A stretch of DNA of 45,559 nucleotides from Burkholderiales bacterium (lineage in GTDB: Bacteria; Pseudomonadota; Gammaproteobacteria; Burkholderiales; Burkholderiaceae_C): positions 1 through 45,559 of the forward strand of contig CANFXR010000011.1 in the NCBI GenBank assembly GCA_947451035.1. The letters run 5' to 3'. Positions 34,871 to 43,997 of the stretch are shown here, piece by piece. Under the pieces are notes generated by a model. The model ran no database searches. It was not told where the DNA came from and worked only from the letters and a program-made list of their open reading frames with translations. Both the position numbers and the translations under genes were made by a program. The stretch's first letter is position 1; every line of letters begins with the position of its first letter.

Positions 34871-36088
34871 ATGAACGCCCCTGAAAAGCCTGTCGTCGAT
34901 CCCGAACCCCACGTGATGCACACCTATGGGCGCTTGCCCATGGCGATGTCGCACGGCGAGGGCTGCTGGGTGTGGGACACCGAGGGCAACAAGTATCTCG
35001 ATGGACTCGGTGGCATCGCGGTCAACACGCTGGGCCACGCCCACCCCAAACTCGTGCCGGCGCTGCAAGAGCAAATCGGTCGACTCATCCACACGTCGAA
35101 CTACTACGGCGCACCGCTGCAGGAGCAACTGGCGGCCAAGTTGTGCGAGTTGTCGGGGTTGACGCGGGTGTTCTTCTGCAACAGCGGCCTCGAAGCCAAC
35201 GAAGCAGCACTGAAGATCGCCCGCAAGTTCGGCCACGACAAGGGCATCGAGCGCCCCGAAGTCATCGTCTACGAAAAAGCGTTTCACGGCCGCTCGATCG
35301 CCACGCTGTCGGCCACGGGCAACCCGAAGATCCAGGCCGGCTTCGGCCCGCTGGTCGAAGGCTTCGTGCGGGTGCCGCTCAACGACGTGGCCGCCATCGA
35401 AAGCGCGGCCGAAGCGCACCCCAACGTGGTGGCGGTGTTCCTGGAGGTCATTCAGGGCGAAGGCGGAGTCAACCCGGCCACCCCCGAGTACCTGCGCGCA
35501 ATTCGCCGCCTGTGCGACGAGCGCGACTGGTTGCTCATGCTCGATGAGGTGCAGTGCGGCACCGGGCGCACCGGCAAGTGGTTTGCCCACCAGTGGGCCG
35601 GCATCGTGCCCGACGTGATGCCACTGGCCAAGGGGCTGGGTTCGGGCGTGCCGATCGGCGCCGTGGTGTGCGGCCCGCGCGCGGCCGAGGTGCTGCAACC
35701 GGGCAACCACGGCAGCACCTTCGGCGGCAATGCGCTGGCCATGCGCGCAGGCATCGAAACGCTGCGCATCATGGAAGAAGACCACCTGCTGGAAAACGCC
35801 ACCACGGTCGGCGCGGCCTTGCGTGCTGGCCTCGCGCGGGAACTCGCTGGCTTGACCGGCGTGATCGAGATCCGCGGCCAGGGCCTGATGCTGGGCATCG
35901 AGCTCGATCGCCCGTGCGGCGACCTGCTGTTGCGCGCAGCGCGGGCCGGCTTGCTGATCAGCGTGACCGCCGATCGGGTCGTGCGCCTGGTTCCGCCGCT
36001 GATCCTGAGCCTGGCCGAAGCCGGGCAGATGGCCACGATCCTCGGCCGTCTGATCAAAGATTTCCTGCAAAACCCGGAACAGCCGTGA
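34871..36088 (+). CDS. argD: Acetylornithine aminotransferase
   Basis: 405-residue class III aminotransferase; converts N-acetylglutamate semialdehyde to N-acetylornithine (reverse reaction also possible) in arginine synthesis. The PLP lysine is in MPLAKGLGSGVPIGA; LEVIQGEGGVNPATPEYL and LLMLDEVQCGTGRTGKWF are class III signatures. ATG 34871 is the first of the family start MNAPEKPVVDPEPHVMHTYGRLP. argF follows with its GTG overlapping the stop. Confidence 0.93.
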   Translation: MNAPEKPVVDPEPHVMHTYGRLPMAMSHGEGCWVWDTEGNKYLDGLGGIAVNTLGHAHPKLVPALQEQIGRLIHTSNYYGAPLQEQLAAKLCELSGLTRVFFCNSGLEANEAALKIARKFGHDKGIERPEVIVYEKAFHGRSIATLSATGNPKIQAGFGPLVEGFVRVPLNDVAAIESAAEAHPNVVAVFLEVIQGEGGVNPATPEYLRAIRRLCDERDWLLMLDEVQCGTGRTGKWFAHQWAGIVPDVMPLAKGLGSGVPIGAVVCGPRAAEVLQPGNHGSTFGGNALAMRAGIETLRIMEEDHLLENATTVGAALRAGLARELAGLTGVIEIRGQGLMLGIELDRPCGDLLLRAARAGLLISVTADRVVRLVPPLILSLAEAGQMATILGRLIKDFLQNPEQP

Positions 36089-37032
36089 ACACGCCCACCA
36101 TCAAAACCGGTCAGGTGCCCATGCGGCACTACCTGCAGTTCAAGGACCTCAGCGCCGAGGAGTACGACTACCTGCTTGGCCGCGCCACGCTCATCAAGAA
36201 GCGCTTCAAGAACTACGAGAAGTACACGCCGCTGTACGACCGCACGCTGGCGATGATTTTCGAAAAGGCCAGCACCCGCACCCGAGTCAGCTTCGAAGCC
36301 GGCATGTACCAGATGGGCGGCTCGGTGGTGAACCTCACCTCGGGCGACAGCCAGCTCGGGCGCGCCGAGCCGATCGAAGACAGCGCGCGCGTGATCAGCC
36401 GCATGGTCGACGTGGTGATGATCCGCACCTTCGAGCACACCAAGATCGAGGCCTTCGCGGCGCATTCGCGCGTGCCGGTCATCAACGGCCTGACCAACGA
36501 ATACCACCCCTGCCAGATCCTGGCCGATGTGTTCACCTACATCGAGCACCGCGGCAGCATCCGCGGCAAGGTCGTGGCCTGGGTGGGCGACGGCAACAAC
36601 ATGGCCAACACCTGGCTGCAAGCGGCCGACGTGCTGGGCTTCACGCTGCACGTGAGCACGCCCAGCGGCTACGAGATCGACGCCAAGGTCGCCGGCGTGA
36701 GCAACCAGGCCTGCGTCAAGGTGTTCGACAACCCGATGGATGCCTGCCGTGGCGCGCATCTGGTGACCACCGACGTGTGGACCAGCATGGGCTACGAAGC
36801 CGAAAACGAGGCGCGCCAAAAGGCCTTTGCCGACTGGCGCGTGGACCGCGACATGCTCGCCGTGGCGCAACCCGACGTGCTGTTCATGCACTGCCTGCCG
36901 GCGCACCGTGGCGAAGAAGTGGATGCCGACGTGATCGACGGCCCGCACAGCGTGGTGTGGGACGAAGCCGAAAACCGCATGCACGTGCAAAAGGCGCTGA
37001 TGGAATACCTGCTGCTCGGCCGCATCGGCTGA
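36085..37032 (+). CDS. argF: Ornithine carbamoyltransferase
   Basis: About 315 residues; makes citrulline from ornithine and carbamoyl phosphate. Carbamoyl-phosphate motif EKASTRTRVSFE, HPCQILADV, and the ornithine loop MHCLPAHRGEEV are seen. Starts are debatable: GTG 36085 overlaps the argD stop (GTGA) and follows GGAA, while ATG 36121 (MRHYLQF) is the usual family start and has AGGTG nearby. I used the GTG; the 12-codon difference does not touch the active site. Confidence 0.94.
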   Translation: MNTPTIKTGQVPMRHYLQFKDLSAEEYDYLLGRATLIKKRFKNYEKYTPLYDRTLAMIFEKASTRTRVSFEAGMYQMGGSVVNLTSGDSQLGRAEPIEDSARVISRMVDVVMIRTFEHTKIEAFAAHSRVPVINGLTNEYHPCQILADVFTYIEHRGSIRGKVVAWVGDGNNMANTWLQAADVLGFTLHVSTPSGYEIDAKVAGVSNQACVKVFDNPMDACRGAHLVTTDVWTSMGYEAENEARQKAFADWRVDRDMLAVAQPDVLFMHCLPAHRGEEVDADVIDGPHSVVWDEAENRMHVQKALMEYLLLGRIG

Positions 37033-37050
37033 AGCGCTGTCGCGGGTGTC

Positions 37051-37794
37051 ATGAAGCTCGCCCTCATCACCGACGTGCACGCCAACCGCGAGGCGTTCGA
37101 GGCGGTGCTCGAGCACGCCGCGTCTGAATGCGTCGATCGCCACGCGCTGCTCGGCGACTTCGTGGGCTACGGTGCCGACCCCGGCTGGGTGGTCGATCGG
37201 GTTCGAGCGCTGGTCGACGAAGGCGCCCTCGCGATCCAGGGCAATCACGACGAGGCGGTGGTCAACGGCCCACGCAATTCCATGGTTCCGCAGGCGCGCG
37301 AGGCGGTCACCTGGACGCGCCAGCAGTTGTCGGCCAGCCAGATCGACTTTCTCTCCGGTCTGCCGCTCACCCACACTGAGGGCGAACAGTTGTTCGTCCA
37401 CGCCAACAACGTGGCGCCAGCGCAGTGGGGCTATGTGACGGGCCGTCTCGAGGCGGCAGCCTGCCTGCAAGCCACCACCGCGCGCCACATCTTTTGCGGC
37501 CATGTGCATGAACAAGGGCTGTACCACCTGAGCGAGGGGGGGGCGAGCGGCGCGGCAGCGTTCAAGCCGGGCACCACGATCGCGCTGCCGGTGTCATCGC
37601 GCTGGCTCGCCATCGTCGGCTCGACGGGACAGCCGCGTGACGGCAACACCCATGCCTGCTACGCCACCTTCGACACCGACACGGCCGCGCTGACCTTCTG
37701 GCGCGTGTCGTACAACAACCTCAAGGCAGCGGCCAAGATCATCGCCGCCGGACTGCCTTCGGCACTGGCTGAGCGGCTGCTGCGCGGCGAATAG
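37051..37794 (+). CDS. Calcineurin-like metallophosphoesterase
   Basis: 247 residues with the binuclear metal motifs in order: DVHAN (D8, H10), GDFVGYG (D36), GNHD (65-68), a His in FVHANN (H117) and GHVHE (H151, H153). It resembles small phosphodiesterases of the YfcE/MPP type. The substrate is unknown. An 8-G tract at 37536-37543 lies inside codons 162-165. It starts 18 bases after argF; a link to arginine synthesis is not evident. Confidence 0.85.
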   Translation: MKLALITDVHANREAFEAVLEHAASECVDRHALLGDFVGYGADPGWVVDRVRALVDEGALAIQGNHDEAVVNGPRNSMVPQAREAVTWTRQQLSASQIDFLSGLPLTHTEGEQLFVHANNVAPAQWGYVTGRLEAAACLQATTARHIFCGHVHEQGLYHLSEGGASGAAAFKPGTTIALPVSSRWLAIVGSTGQPRDGNTHACYATFDTDTAALTFWRVSYNNLKAAAKIIAAGLPSALAERLLRGE

Positions 37795-37838
37795 GCGCCA
37801 CGCACGGCAGCGGTGACACCACAGGATCTAATGTCGAC

Positions 37839-39218
37839 ATGAACACGCCTCCGCGCAATGCGGCGCAATCACTGCGCGATCTCACCCTGACCGTCGGGCC
37901 GTTCTTGCTGCTCGCCGTCGCGCTGCTGCTGCTGGCGTACTACGTGCTCGACCCGACCCCGCCAAAGAAGGTCGTGCTGGCCACCGGCGTCGAGCAAGGC
38001 GCCTATGCGGCGTTTGGCAAGCGCTATGCCGCGCTGCTCAAGGAACACGGCATCGACGTCGAGCTGCGTTCCACGCAGGGCACCGCCGAGAACCTCGCGC
38101 TGTTGCGTGACCCCCATTCGGACGTCGATCTGGCGTTCGTGCAAGGCGGCTTCGATGACCTGAGCGCAACCTCCGAGGAGGCCAACGCGCCGCCCTCGCT
38201 GGTCTCGCTGGGCAGCCTGTTCTACGAACCCATCTGGCTGTTCTACCGTGAAGATTCAGCCCGTCGTCTGCTGCGCTCCGACACGCTGTCGTCGCTGCCG
38301 CAGCTGGCCGGCTGGCGGCTCAACATCGGCGCGCCCGGCAGCGGCATCCAGCACCTGATGGAAGGGATGCTCGAGGCCAACCACCTCGCCGAGCCGCAGC
38401 TCACGCTGCTCAGGGCGCCCGCGGCCGCCGCGGTGGCAGCCTTGCTGGCCGGTGAGTCCGATGCGCTGGCGCTGGCGTCGGCGCCCGAATCCCAGGCGGT
38501 GCAAGCGCTGCTGAACACGCCTGGCATCCGGCTGTTCGACTTTGCGCAGGCCGAGGCCTATTCACGCCGCTTTGCCTTCATGCGCCCGCTGGTGCTGCCG
38601 CGCGGCGTGGTCGATCTGGCCGGCGATGTGCCCGCGCACGACGTGCATCTGGTGGCGCCCGCGGCCACGCTGGTCGCGCGTGAGGGCACGCACCCGGCGC
38701 TGATCCAGCTGTTCGTGCAGTCCGCGCAAAAGATCCATGGCGGCGCCGGCTGGTTCCAGCGCAAGGGCGACTTCCCGAGCCCGCTCAACACCGAGCGAGC
38801 GCTGGCCAAGGAGGCGCAGCGCTTCTATCAAAACGGCGTGCCGGTGCTGCAGCGCCACCTGCCGTTTGGCGTGGCCAACCTGATCGACCGCATGTGGCCG
38901 GTGGTCGTGTCGATCCTGGCGATGCTGCTGCCCTTCACACGCGTGCTGCCGCCGGTCTACCAGCTGCGCATTCGTCGGCGCGTGTTCCGCTGGTACGAGC
39001 AGTTGCGCGAGATCGAAGCGCGCAGCGACACCGAAGCGCGGCAGACCTTGCTCGATGAGCTCGACGAGCTCGAGTCGCGGGTCTCGCGCGTGTCGGTGCC
39101 GCTGTCTTACACCGACGAGCTGTACGCGCTGCGCAGCCACATCGCGCTGGTGCGCACGCGGCTCGGCGACACCGCCGGCGCGGCGCTCACACCACCACCG
39201 GCTCGGTCTCCAACCTGA
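37839..39218 (+). CDS. TAXI-family TRAP-type solute receptor, membrane-anchored
   Basis: 459 residues. A transmembrane helix (about 17-36) leads into a TAXI-type binding domain: VVLATGVEQGAYAAFGKRYAALL, QGTAENLALLRDPHSDVDLAFVQGG and LNIGAPGSGIQHLMEGML. A second hydrophobic segment (about 352-371) near the C-terminus is followed by a charged helical tail (380-445) probably in the cytoplasm. This resembles membrane-tethered TAXI proteins. No DctQ/DctM permease is nearby. The ligand is unknown. The 3' end overlaps the convergent murB by 32 bases. Confidence 0.82.
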   Translation: MNTPPRNAAQSLRDLTLTVGPFLLLAVALLLLAYYVLDPTPPKKVVLATGVEQGAYAAFGKRYAALLKEHGIDVELRSTQGTAENLALLRDPHSDVDLAFVQGGFDDLSATSEEANAPPSLVSLGSLFYEPIWLFYREDSARRLLRSDTLSSLPQLAGWRLNIGAPGSGIQHLMEGMLEANHLAEPQLTLLRAPAAAAVAALLAGESDALALASAPESQAVQALLNTPGIRLFDFAQAEAYSRRFAFMRPLVLPRGVVDLAGDVPAHDVHLVAPAATLVAREGTHPALIQLFVQSAQKIHGGAGWFQRKGDFPSPLNTERALAKEAQRFYQNGVPVLQRHLPFGVANLIDRMWPVVVSILAMLLPFTRVLPPVYQLRIRRRVFRWYEQLREIEARSDTEARQTLLDELDELESRVSRVSVPLSYTDELYALRSHIALVRTRLGDTAGAALTPPPARSPT

Positions 39219-40215
39219 TGCCAAAGCGGCCGTAGACGCTTTCCTGGATGGCGCGAGCCAGCGTCATCACTTCCGATCCGATGGCGTCTCCACGGTTGAC
39301 CAGCACCAGCGCCTGCTTTTCATAGACGCCCGCCTGACCCACGGTCTTGCCCTTCCAGCCGCAGGCATCGATCATCCAGCCGGCAGCCAGTTTCACGCTG
39401 CCGTCGGGCATCGGGTAGTGCACGATTTCAGGGTCGCGGCCGATGATGTCGCGGCACTGTTCGGGCGTGACCACCGGGTTCTTGAAGAAGCTGCCGGCGT
39501 TGCCGATGAGCGCCGGGTCGGGCAGCTTGGCGCGGCGGATGTCGATCACCCAGTCGGCCACCTGCCGCGCCGTGGGTTGCGCGGCCGGGTCGGCAATTCG
39601 CAGCTCGGCCAGTTTGCGCTCCAGCTCTAGATAGCCGAGCACCGGTTGCCACGGCCGCGGCAGCCGAAAGCGCACCCGGGTGATCACCACCAGCCCGGCC
39701 AGCGAGCGCTTGAACACGCTGTCGCGGTAGCCAAAGGCGCAGCGCTCGTGCCCGAGCGTGACCGTCAGGCCGGTGCGCAGGTCGACCGCATCGAGCGATT
39801 CGAAGCGGTCTTGCAGCTCGACGCCATAAGCGCCTATGTTTTGCACCGGCGAGGCACCCACGGTGCCCGGGATCAGCGCCAGGTTCTCGAGCCCCGGGAA
39901 ACCCTGAGCCAGCGACCACATCACCAGAGCGTGCCACGACTCGCCGGCACCGGCTTCGACGATCCAGGCGTCGGCGCGCTGCTCGATCAGCCGCAGCCCC
40001 GACACCTCGACCTTGAGCACCACTTGCGGCATGTCGCGCGTGAGGATGATGTTGCTGCCGCCGCCCAGCACGAACTTCGGCGCGCGGCCCAGCGTGGGAT
40101 GATCGACCACCCGCCGCACATCGGCGTCGCTGGCAATGCGCACCAAGGTGTGCGCCACGGCCGGCAAGCCAAAGCTGTTGTAGGGGCGAAGGCTCACGCC
40201 GGACTCGATGTGCAT
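39187..40215 (-). CDS. murB: UDP-N-acetylenolpyruvoylglucosamine reductase
   Basis: 342-residue flavoenzyme; reduces UDP-GlcNAc-enolpyruvate to UDP-MurNAc with NADPH in peptidoglycan synthesis. FAD motif FVLGGGSNIILTRD, then PGTVGASPVQNIGAYGVE, YRDSVFK (type I loop Tyr) and NAGSFFKNP are visible. Length matches the E. coli type I enzyme. Divergent from yajQ across 56 bases. Confidence 0.97.
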   Translation of the reverse strand: MHIESGVSLRPYNSFGLPAVAHTLVRIASDADVRRVVDHPTLGRAPKFVLGGGSNIILTRDMPQVVLKVEVSGLRLIEQRADAWIVEAGAGESWHALVMWSLAQGFPGLENLALIPGTVGASPVQNIGAYGVELQDRFESLDAVDLRTGLTVTLGHERCAFGYRDSVFKRSLAGLVVITRVRFRLPRPWQPVLGYLELERKLAELRIADPAAQPTARQVADWVIDIRRAKLPDPALIGNAGSFFKNPVVTPEQCRDIIGRDPEIVHYPMPDGSVKLAAGWMIDACGWKGKTVGQAGVYEKQALVLVNRGDAIGSEVMTLARAIQESVYGRFGIRLETEPVVV

Positions 40216-40271
40216 GGCAGAATTTTCGTTGATTGCCGCCCCTCATCGGCTTCCCTTTCAAGGCGACCACC

Positions 40272-40760
40272 ATGCCCAGTTTTGACACCGTTCTCGAACC
40301 CGATCTCGTCGAAGTGCGCAACGCCATCGACCAGGCCTCCAAGGAAATCGGCACCCGCTTCGATTTCAAGGGCTCGTCGTCCAAGGTCGAGCTGAAAGAC
40401 AAGGAGCTCACGGTGTGGGCCGACAGCAATTTCCAGATCGACCAGGTCATGGACATCGTGCTGACCAAGATGGCCAAGCGCAACGTCGACGTGCGCTACC
40501 TCGACCGCACCGCCAAGATCGAAAAGATCGGCGGCGACAAGGTCAAGCAGCTCATCGTCATCAAGACCGGCATCGACAGCGAAACGGCCAAGAAGCTGCA
40601 AACGCTGGTCAAGCAAAGCAAGCTCAAGGTGCAAGCGGCCATCCAGGGCGACAGCGTGCGCGTCACCGGTGGCAAGCGCGACGACCTGCAAGCGGCCATG
40701 GCCATGATCCGCAAGGACCTGGCCGACGCGCCGCTGTCGTTCAACAACTTCCGCGATTGA
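40272..40760 (+). CDS. yajQ: YajQ-family nucleotide-binding protein
   Basis: 162 residues; [41 protein letters not shown] and the closing PLSFNNFRD are classic YajQ, a two-domain RNA/nucleotide-binding fold. Some members bind cyclic di-GMP (Xanthomonas). ATG 40272 is chosen over an in-frame start at 40233. The protease gene starts 5 bases after its stop, so the two are likely co-transcribed. Confidence 0.95.
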   Translation: MPSFDTVLEPDLVEVRNAIDQASKEIGTRFDFKGSSSKVELKDKELTVWADSNFQIDQVMDIVLTKMAKRNVDVRYLDRTAKIEKIGGDKVKQLIVIKTGIDSETAKKLQTLVKQSKLKVQAAIQGDSVRVTGGKRDDLQAAMAMIRKDLADAPLSFNNFRD

Positions 40761-40765
40761 TCACC

Positions 40766-41401
40766 ATGAAGCGGTCGCTGGCCGCGCTGTGGGTCTTCGC
40801 CTGTGGCGTCGCCTGCTCGCAAAGCGTGTCGTTCAGCGGCCACATGGGCTACCGCGCCCTGCTGGTGATTGACGGCGTGCCACGCTCGCTGAGCGTGGGC
40901 AGCGCCGTGGCAGGCGTGCAGCTGATCAGCGTGAACCCGAGCGAGGCCGTGATCGACATCGCTGGCAAGCGGCAAACGCTGGTGCTGGGCGGCGCGCCGG
41001 TCAGCCTGGCTGGCGCCAACAGCGCCGGTGCCGGCACGCAGATCGTCCTGTCGGCGGCCGACGGCGGCCACTTCGTCACCGGCGGCAGCATCAACGGCAA
41101 GGCGGTGCAGTTCATGGTCGACACCGGTGCGACCACCATCGCGATCAGCGCTGCCGAGGCCGATCGCATCGGCCTGAAATACAAGGACGGCGAGCACCTC
41201 ACCGGCAACACCGCCAACGGCACGGTCAACGGCTACCGCACGTCGCTCGCCGTCGTGCGCGTGGGCGACGTGCAGGTCTACAACGTCGAAGCCGCCGTGC
41301 TGCCCATGCCGATGCCGCATGTGCTGCTGGGCAACAGCTTTCTGAACCGCTTCCAGATGAAGCGCGACAACGAGCGCATGACCCTGGACAAGAAGCCTTG
41401 A
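40766..41401 (+). CDS. Periplasmic retropepsin-like aspartic protease
   Basis: 211 residues. A signal peptide (about 1-18) is followed by a ~75-residue beta-rich region, then a retropepsin-type domain with the catalytic DTG at 119-121 (QFMVDTGATTIAIS) and ADRIGLKYKDGE, ending in MPHVLLGNSFLNRFQMKRDN. This is the TIGR02281-type clan AA protease; as in retropepsins, one DTG implies a dimer. Substrate unknown. Its stop overlaps the pseudouridine synthase start by TTGA. Confidence 0.85.
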   Translation: MKRSLAALWVFACGVACSQSVSFSGHMGYRALLVIDGVPRSLSVGSAVAGVQLISVNPSEAVIDIAGKRQTLVLGGAPVSLAGANSAGAGTQIVLSAADGGHFVTGGSINGKAVQFMVDTGATTIAISAAEADRIGLKYKDGEHLTGNTANGTVNGYRTSLAVVRVGDVQVYNVEAAVLPMPMPHVLLGNSFLNRFQMKRDNERMTLDKKP

Positions 41402-42126
41402 AGCTCGCGCAGGTGCTGTTCTCGCAGGGTTTCGGTTCACGGCGTGAATGCGAGGGTCTGATCATCGGCGGCTTCGTCAGCATCGCCGGCGCGCGGGCCG
41501 ACGACCCGTTCGAGGAGTTCGACCCTGAAGGCCTGCAGTTCAACGTGCGCGGCGAGTCGTGGCCGTTTCGCACCCAGGCGCTGATCGTGCTGAACAAGCC
41601 GGCCGGCCACGAGTGCTCGCAAAAGCCCAAGCACCACCCGAGCGTGTACAGCCTGCTGAGCGCACCGCTGCGCCGGCGCGACGTGCAAGCCGTGGGCCGC
41701 CTCGACGAGGACACCACCGGCTTGCTGCTGCTCACCGACGACGGCAAGCTGATCCACCGCTGGACCTCGCCCAAGCACCATGTGCCCAAGGTCTACGAGA
41801 TCGGCTGCAAGCACCCGGTCACCGACGAGCAGGTTCAGCAGTTGCTGCACGGCGTGACGCTGATCGACGACCCGGTGCCGGTGCGCGCCGCCGCAGCCGA
41901 ATCCACCGGCCTCTTCAACGGCCCGCAAGCCGCCGAGCTGGGCGAGTTGCACGGCTTGCGCATGACGCTCACCGAAGGCAAGTACCACCAGGTCAAGCGC
42001 ATGGTGGCCGCGGTGGGCAACCGGGTCGAAGCGCTGCACCGCAGCCGCTACGGCGCGCTGGCGTTGCCTGCAGATCTGGCGCCGGGGCAGTGGCGCTGGA
42101 TCACGCCGACCGACGTCGTCGCCTGA
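41398..42126 (+). CDS. RsuA-type pseudouridine synthase
   Basis: 242 residues from TTG 41398, which overlaps the protease stop. A short S4-like domain (KLAQVLFSQGFGSRRECEGLI) precedes the catalytic GRLDEDTTGLLLLTDDG (Asp103) and ends in LTEGKYHQVKRMVAAVGNRVEALHRSRYG. It should convert a uridine to pseudouridine in rRNA. RsuA (16S Psi516) is the likeliest identity; RluE/F-type specificity cannot be excluded. The rare TTG start has no strong ribosome binding site, so coupling is likely. Confidence 0.86.
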   Translation: MKLAQVLFSQGFGSRRECEGLIIGGFVSIAGARADDPFEEFDPEGLQFNVRGESWPFRTQALIVLNKPAGHECSQKPKHHPSVYSLLSAPLRRRDVQAVGRLDEDTTGLLLLTDDGKLIHRWTSPKHHVPKVYEIGCKHPVTDEQVQQLLHGVTLIDDPVPVRAAAAESTGLFNGPQAAELGELHGLRMTLTEGKYHQVKRMVAAVGNRVEALHRSRYGALALPADLAPGQWRWITPTDVVA

Positions 42127-42192
42127 CGCCATGCGCTGCGGCGCTCCCGCCGGCCGCGACGCATCCGACGCCACCTTGTTCACCGCGCACGC

Positions 42193-43932
42193 ATGCTGAT
42201 CACGACCCGACTGGCTGAGCTCAAGCGCTGGCTGTGGCTGATCAACAGGCGCCGCCTGCAACGGCGCAAGCGATCCGCCCGGATGCGCTACGACGTCTGG
42301 TGCACGCGCCACGACACGCTGGACGACGCCACCCTGGCCGCGCTGGACGCCCGGCTGGCGGACCTGCCCGCCACGCCACGCATCACCGTGCGTCTGGCGC
42401 TCGCTGGCGCCAGCGCGCAAGCCCTGGACGCGACCTACGCGAGCCTGCTGGCGCAGCGCTACCCCGCGTGGCGGCTCGAACTCACCGGCCACGGTGATGG
42501 CGCCACCGCAGCCTGGGCCAGCGCCACCGCAGCCGCCGACGCGCGGGTGTCGCTCGGCGCGTCGGGGTCCATCGAGGAAGCAGCTCCCTGGCTGGTGCAG
42601 GCCACCGCCGGTGACGCCTGGCGAGCGCACGCGCTGCTGCTGCTGGCCGAAGCGGCCGTGCACTCGCCAGAGGCGCAACTCATTTACGCCGACCACGATC
42701 GGCTGGACGCCCACGGCCAGCGCTGCGACCCGGCGTTCCTGTGCGACTGGAACCCCGAGCTGCTGCTGGCGGGCGACTTCATCGGCCCGGCCGCGCTGTG
42801 GCGCGCCGATCGGCTCGACCCTGTGCTGAGGGCCGGGGTGCGCGGGCCACACGATCTGATCCTGCGTGCCAGCTGCGGTCTCGCAGCCGAGGCCGTGGTG
42901 CACGTGCCGCACGTGCTGGTGCACCGAGCGACCGGAGCCCCTGGGCTCGATGCCGACGCCATCGCCGTCGCAGCCCACCTCGATCGCCTGGGTCTGCGCG
43001 GCAGCGCGGCACTCACGCCCGCCGGCGTGCGGGTGCGCTTCAGCCTGCCCGAGCCGGCGCCGCGGGTGAGCATCGTCATTCCCACACGCAACCAGCTCAA
43101 GCTGCTGCGCAGCTGCATCGACAGCGTCCGCTCGCTCACCGACTACCCGGATTTCGAGATCGTCGTCGTCGACAACGGCTCCGATGACCCGGCCTGCCTG
43201 CGCTACCTGCAAGACATGGGCGGCACGCCGGGCGTGCGTGTGCTGCGCGACGCCCGACCGTTCAACTACGCCGAACTCAACAACGCCGCCGTGGCGCAGT
43301 GCCGCGGCGAGTTCATCGCCTTGCTCAACAACGACATCGAAGTCATCGCGGGCGACTGGCTGCGCGAGATGGTCAGCCTGGCCGCGCTGCCGGGCACCGG
43401 TGCCGTGGGCGCGCGGCTGCTCTACGGCGACCGCAGCGTGCAGCACGCCGGTGTGTTCCTCGGTGTGGGCGGCGGCGCAGCTCACGCCCACAAGGGCCTG
43501 GGCGAGTTCGACGGCGGTCACCTCGGTCGTGCGCTGCAGCTGCAATCCGTGAGCGCGGTGACCGCCGCCTGCCTGGTCGTGAGGCGCGCCCACTACGAGG
43601 CCATCGGCGGGCTCGATGCAGCGGCCTTCGCCGTGGCCTTCAACGACGTCGACTTCTGCCTGCGCCTGCGCGCGCTCGGGCTGCGCAACCTGTACACGCC
43701 GCACGCCGTGCTGCTGCACCACGAATCGCTCTCACGTGGGCGTGACGGCAACGCTGCGCGACGGCCACGGTTCGAGTCCGAGCGCGCGACGTTCCTGGCG
43801 CGCTGGGGCCACCTGCTCGAGCGCGACCCGGCCTACAACCCCAACCTCACGCTGCGCTCAGAAGACTTCAGTCTGGCCGACCCGCCGCGGGTGTCCTTGC
43901 TGCACAACTGGCGGCACGGTGCACGGCGTTGA
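42193..43932 (+). CDS. Glycosyltransferase family 2 protein with unassigned N-terminal half
   Basis: 579 residues. The C-terminal GT2 domain begins near residue 292 with VSIVIPTRNQLKLL; the DxD-like LLNNDIEV is near 377, with GAVGARLLYGDRSVQHAGVFLG and FNDVDFCLRLRALGLRNLYTPHAV typical of GT2 enzymes of O-antigen type. Residues 1-280 have a basic start and then an Ala-rich stretch, with EAQLIYADHDRLD and AFLCDWNPELLLAGDFIGPAALWR resembling a degenerate GT2 domain. The role is probably surface polysaccharide synthesis. No other glycan genes are adjacent. It begins 66 bases after the pseudouridine synthase gene. Confidence 0.85.
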   Translation: MLITTRLAELKRWLWLINRRRLQRRKRSARMRYDVWCTRHDTLDDATLAALDARLADLPATPRITVRLALAGASAQALDATYASLLAQRYPAWRLELTGHGDGATAAWASATAAADARVSLGASGSIEEAAPWLVQATAGDAWRAHALLLLAEAAVHSPEAQLIYADHDRLDAHGQRCDPAFLCDWNPELLLAGDFIGPAALWRADRLDPVLRAGVRGPHDLILRASCGLAAEAVVHVPHVLVHRATGAPGLDADAIAVAAHLDRLGLRGSAALTPAGVRVRFSLPEPAPRVSIVIPTRNQLKLLRSCIDSVRSLTDYPDFEIVVVDNGSDDPACLRYLQDMGGTPGVRVLRDARPFNYAELNNAAVAQCRGEFIALLNNDIEVIAGDWLREMVSLAALPGTGAVGARLLYGDRSVQHAGVFLGVGGGAAHAHKGLGEFDGGHLGRALQLQSVSAVTAACLVVRRAHYEAIGGLDAAAFAVAFNDVDFCLRLRALGLRNLYTPHAVLLHHESLSRGRDGNAARRPRFESERATFLARWGHLLERDPAYNPNLTLRSEDFSLADPPRVSLLHNWRHGARR

Positions 43933-43997
43933 TCGGCCTGGCATCGCCATGAGGCACCGTTCGAAGCGTGCCGACCGGGCGCCGGGATAATCCGCCG

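Noticed and set aside
34871-36088. argD read as another class III aminotransferase (for example GabT or BioA)
   Set aside because: The start overlap with argF and the ArgD-type motifs favour acetylornithine aminotransferase.
35452-37527. 691-codon open frame on the minus strand across argD, argF and the phosphatase gene
   Set aside because: It spans three recognisable genes of the opposite strand, and its product has no domain-like sequence.
41437-43722. 761-codon open frame on the minus strand opposite the pseudouridine synthase and glycosyltransferase genes
   Set aside because: Same reason: antisense shadow with compositionally biased sequence and no motifs.
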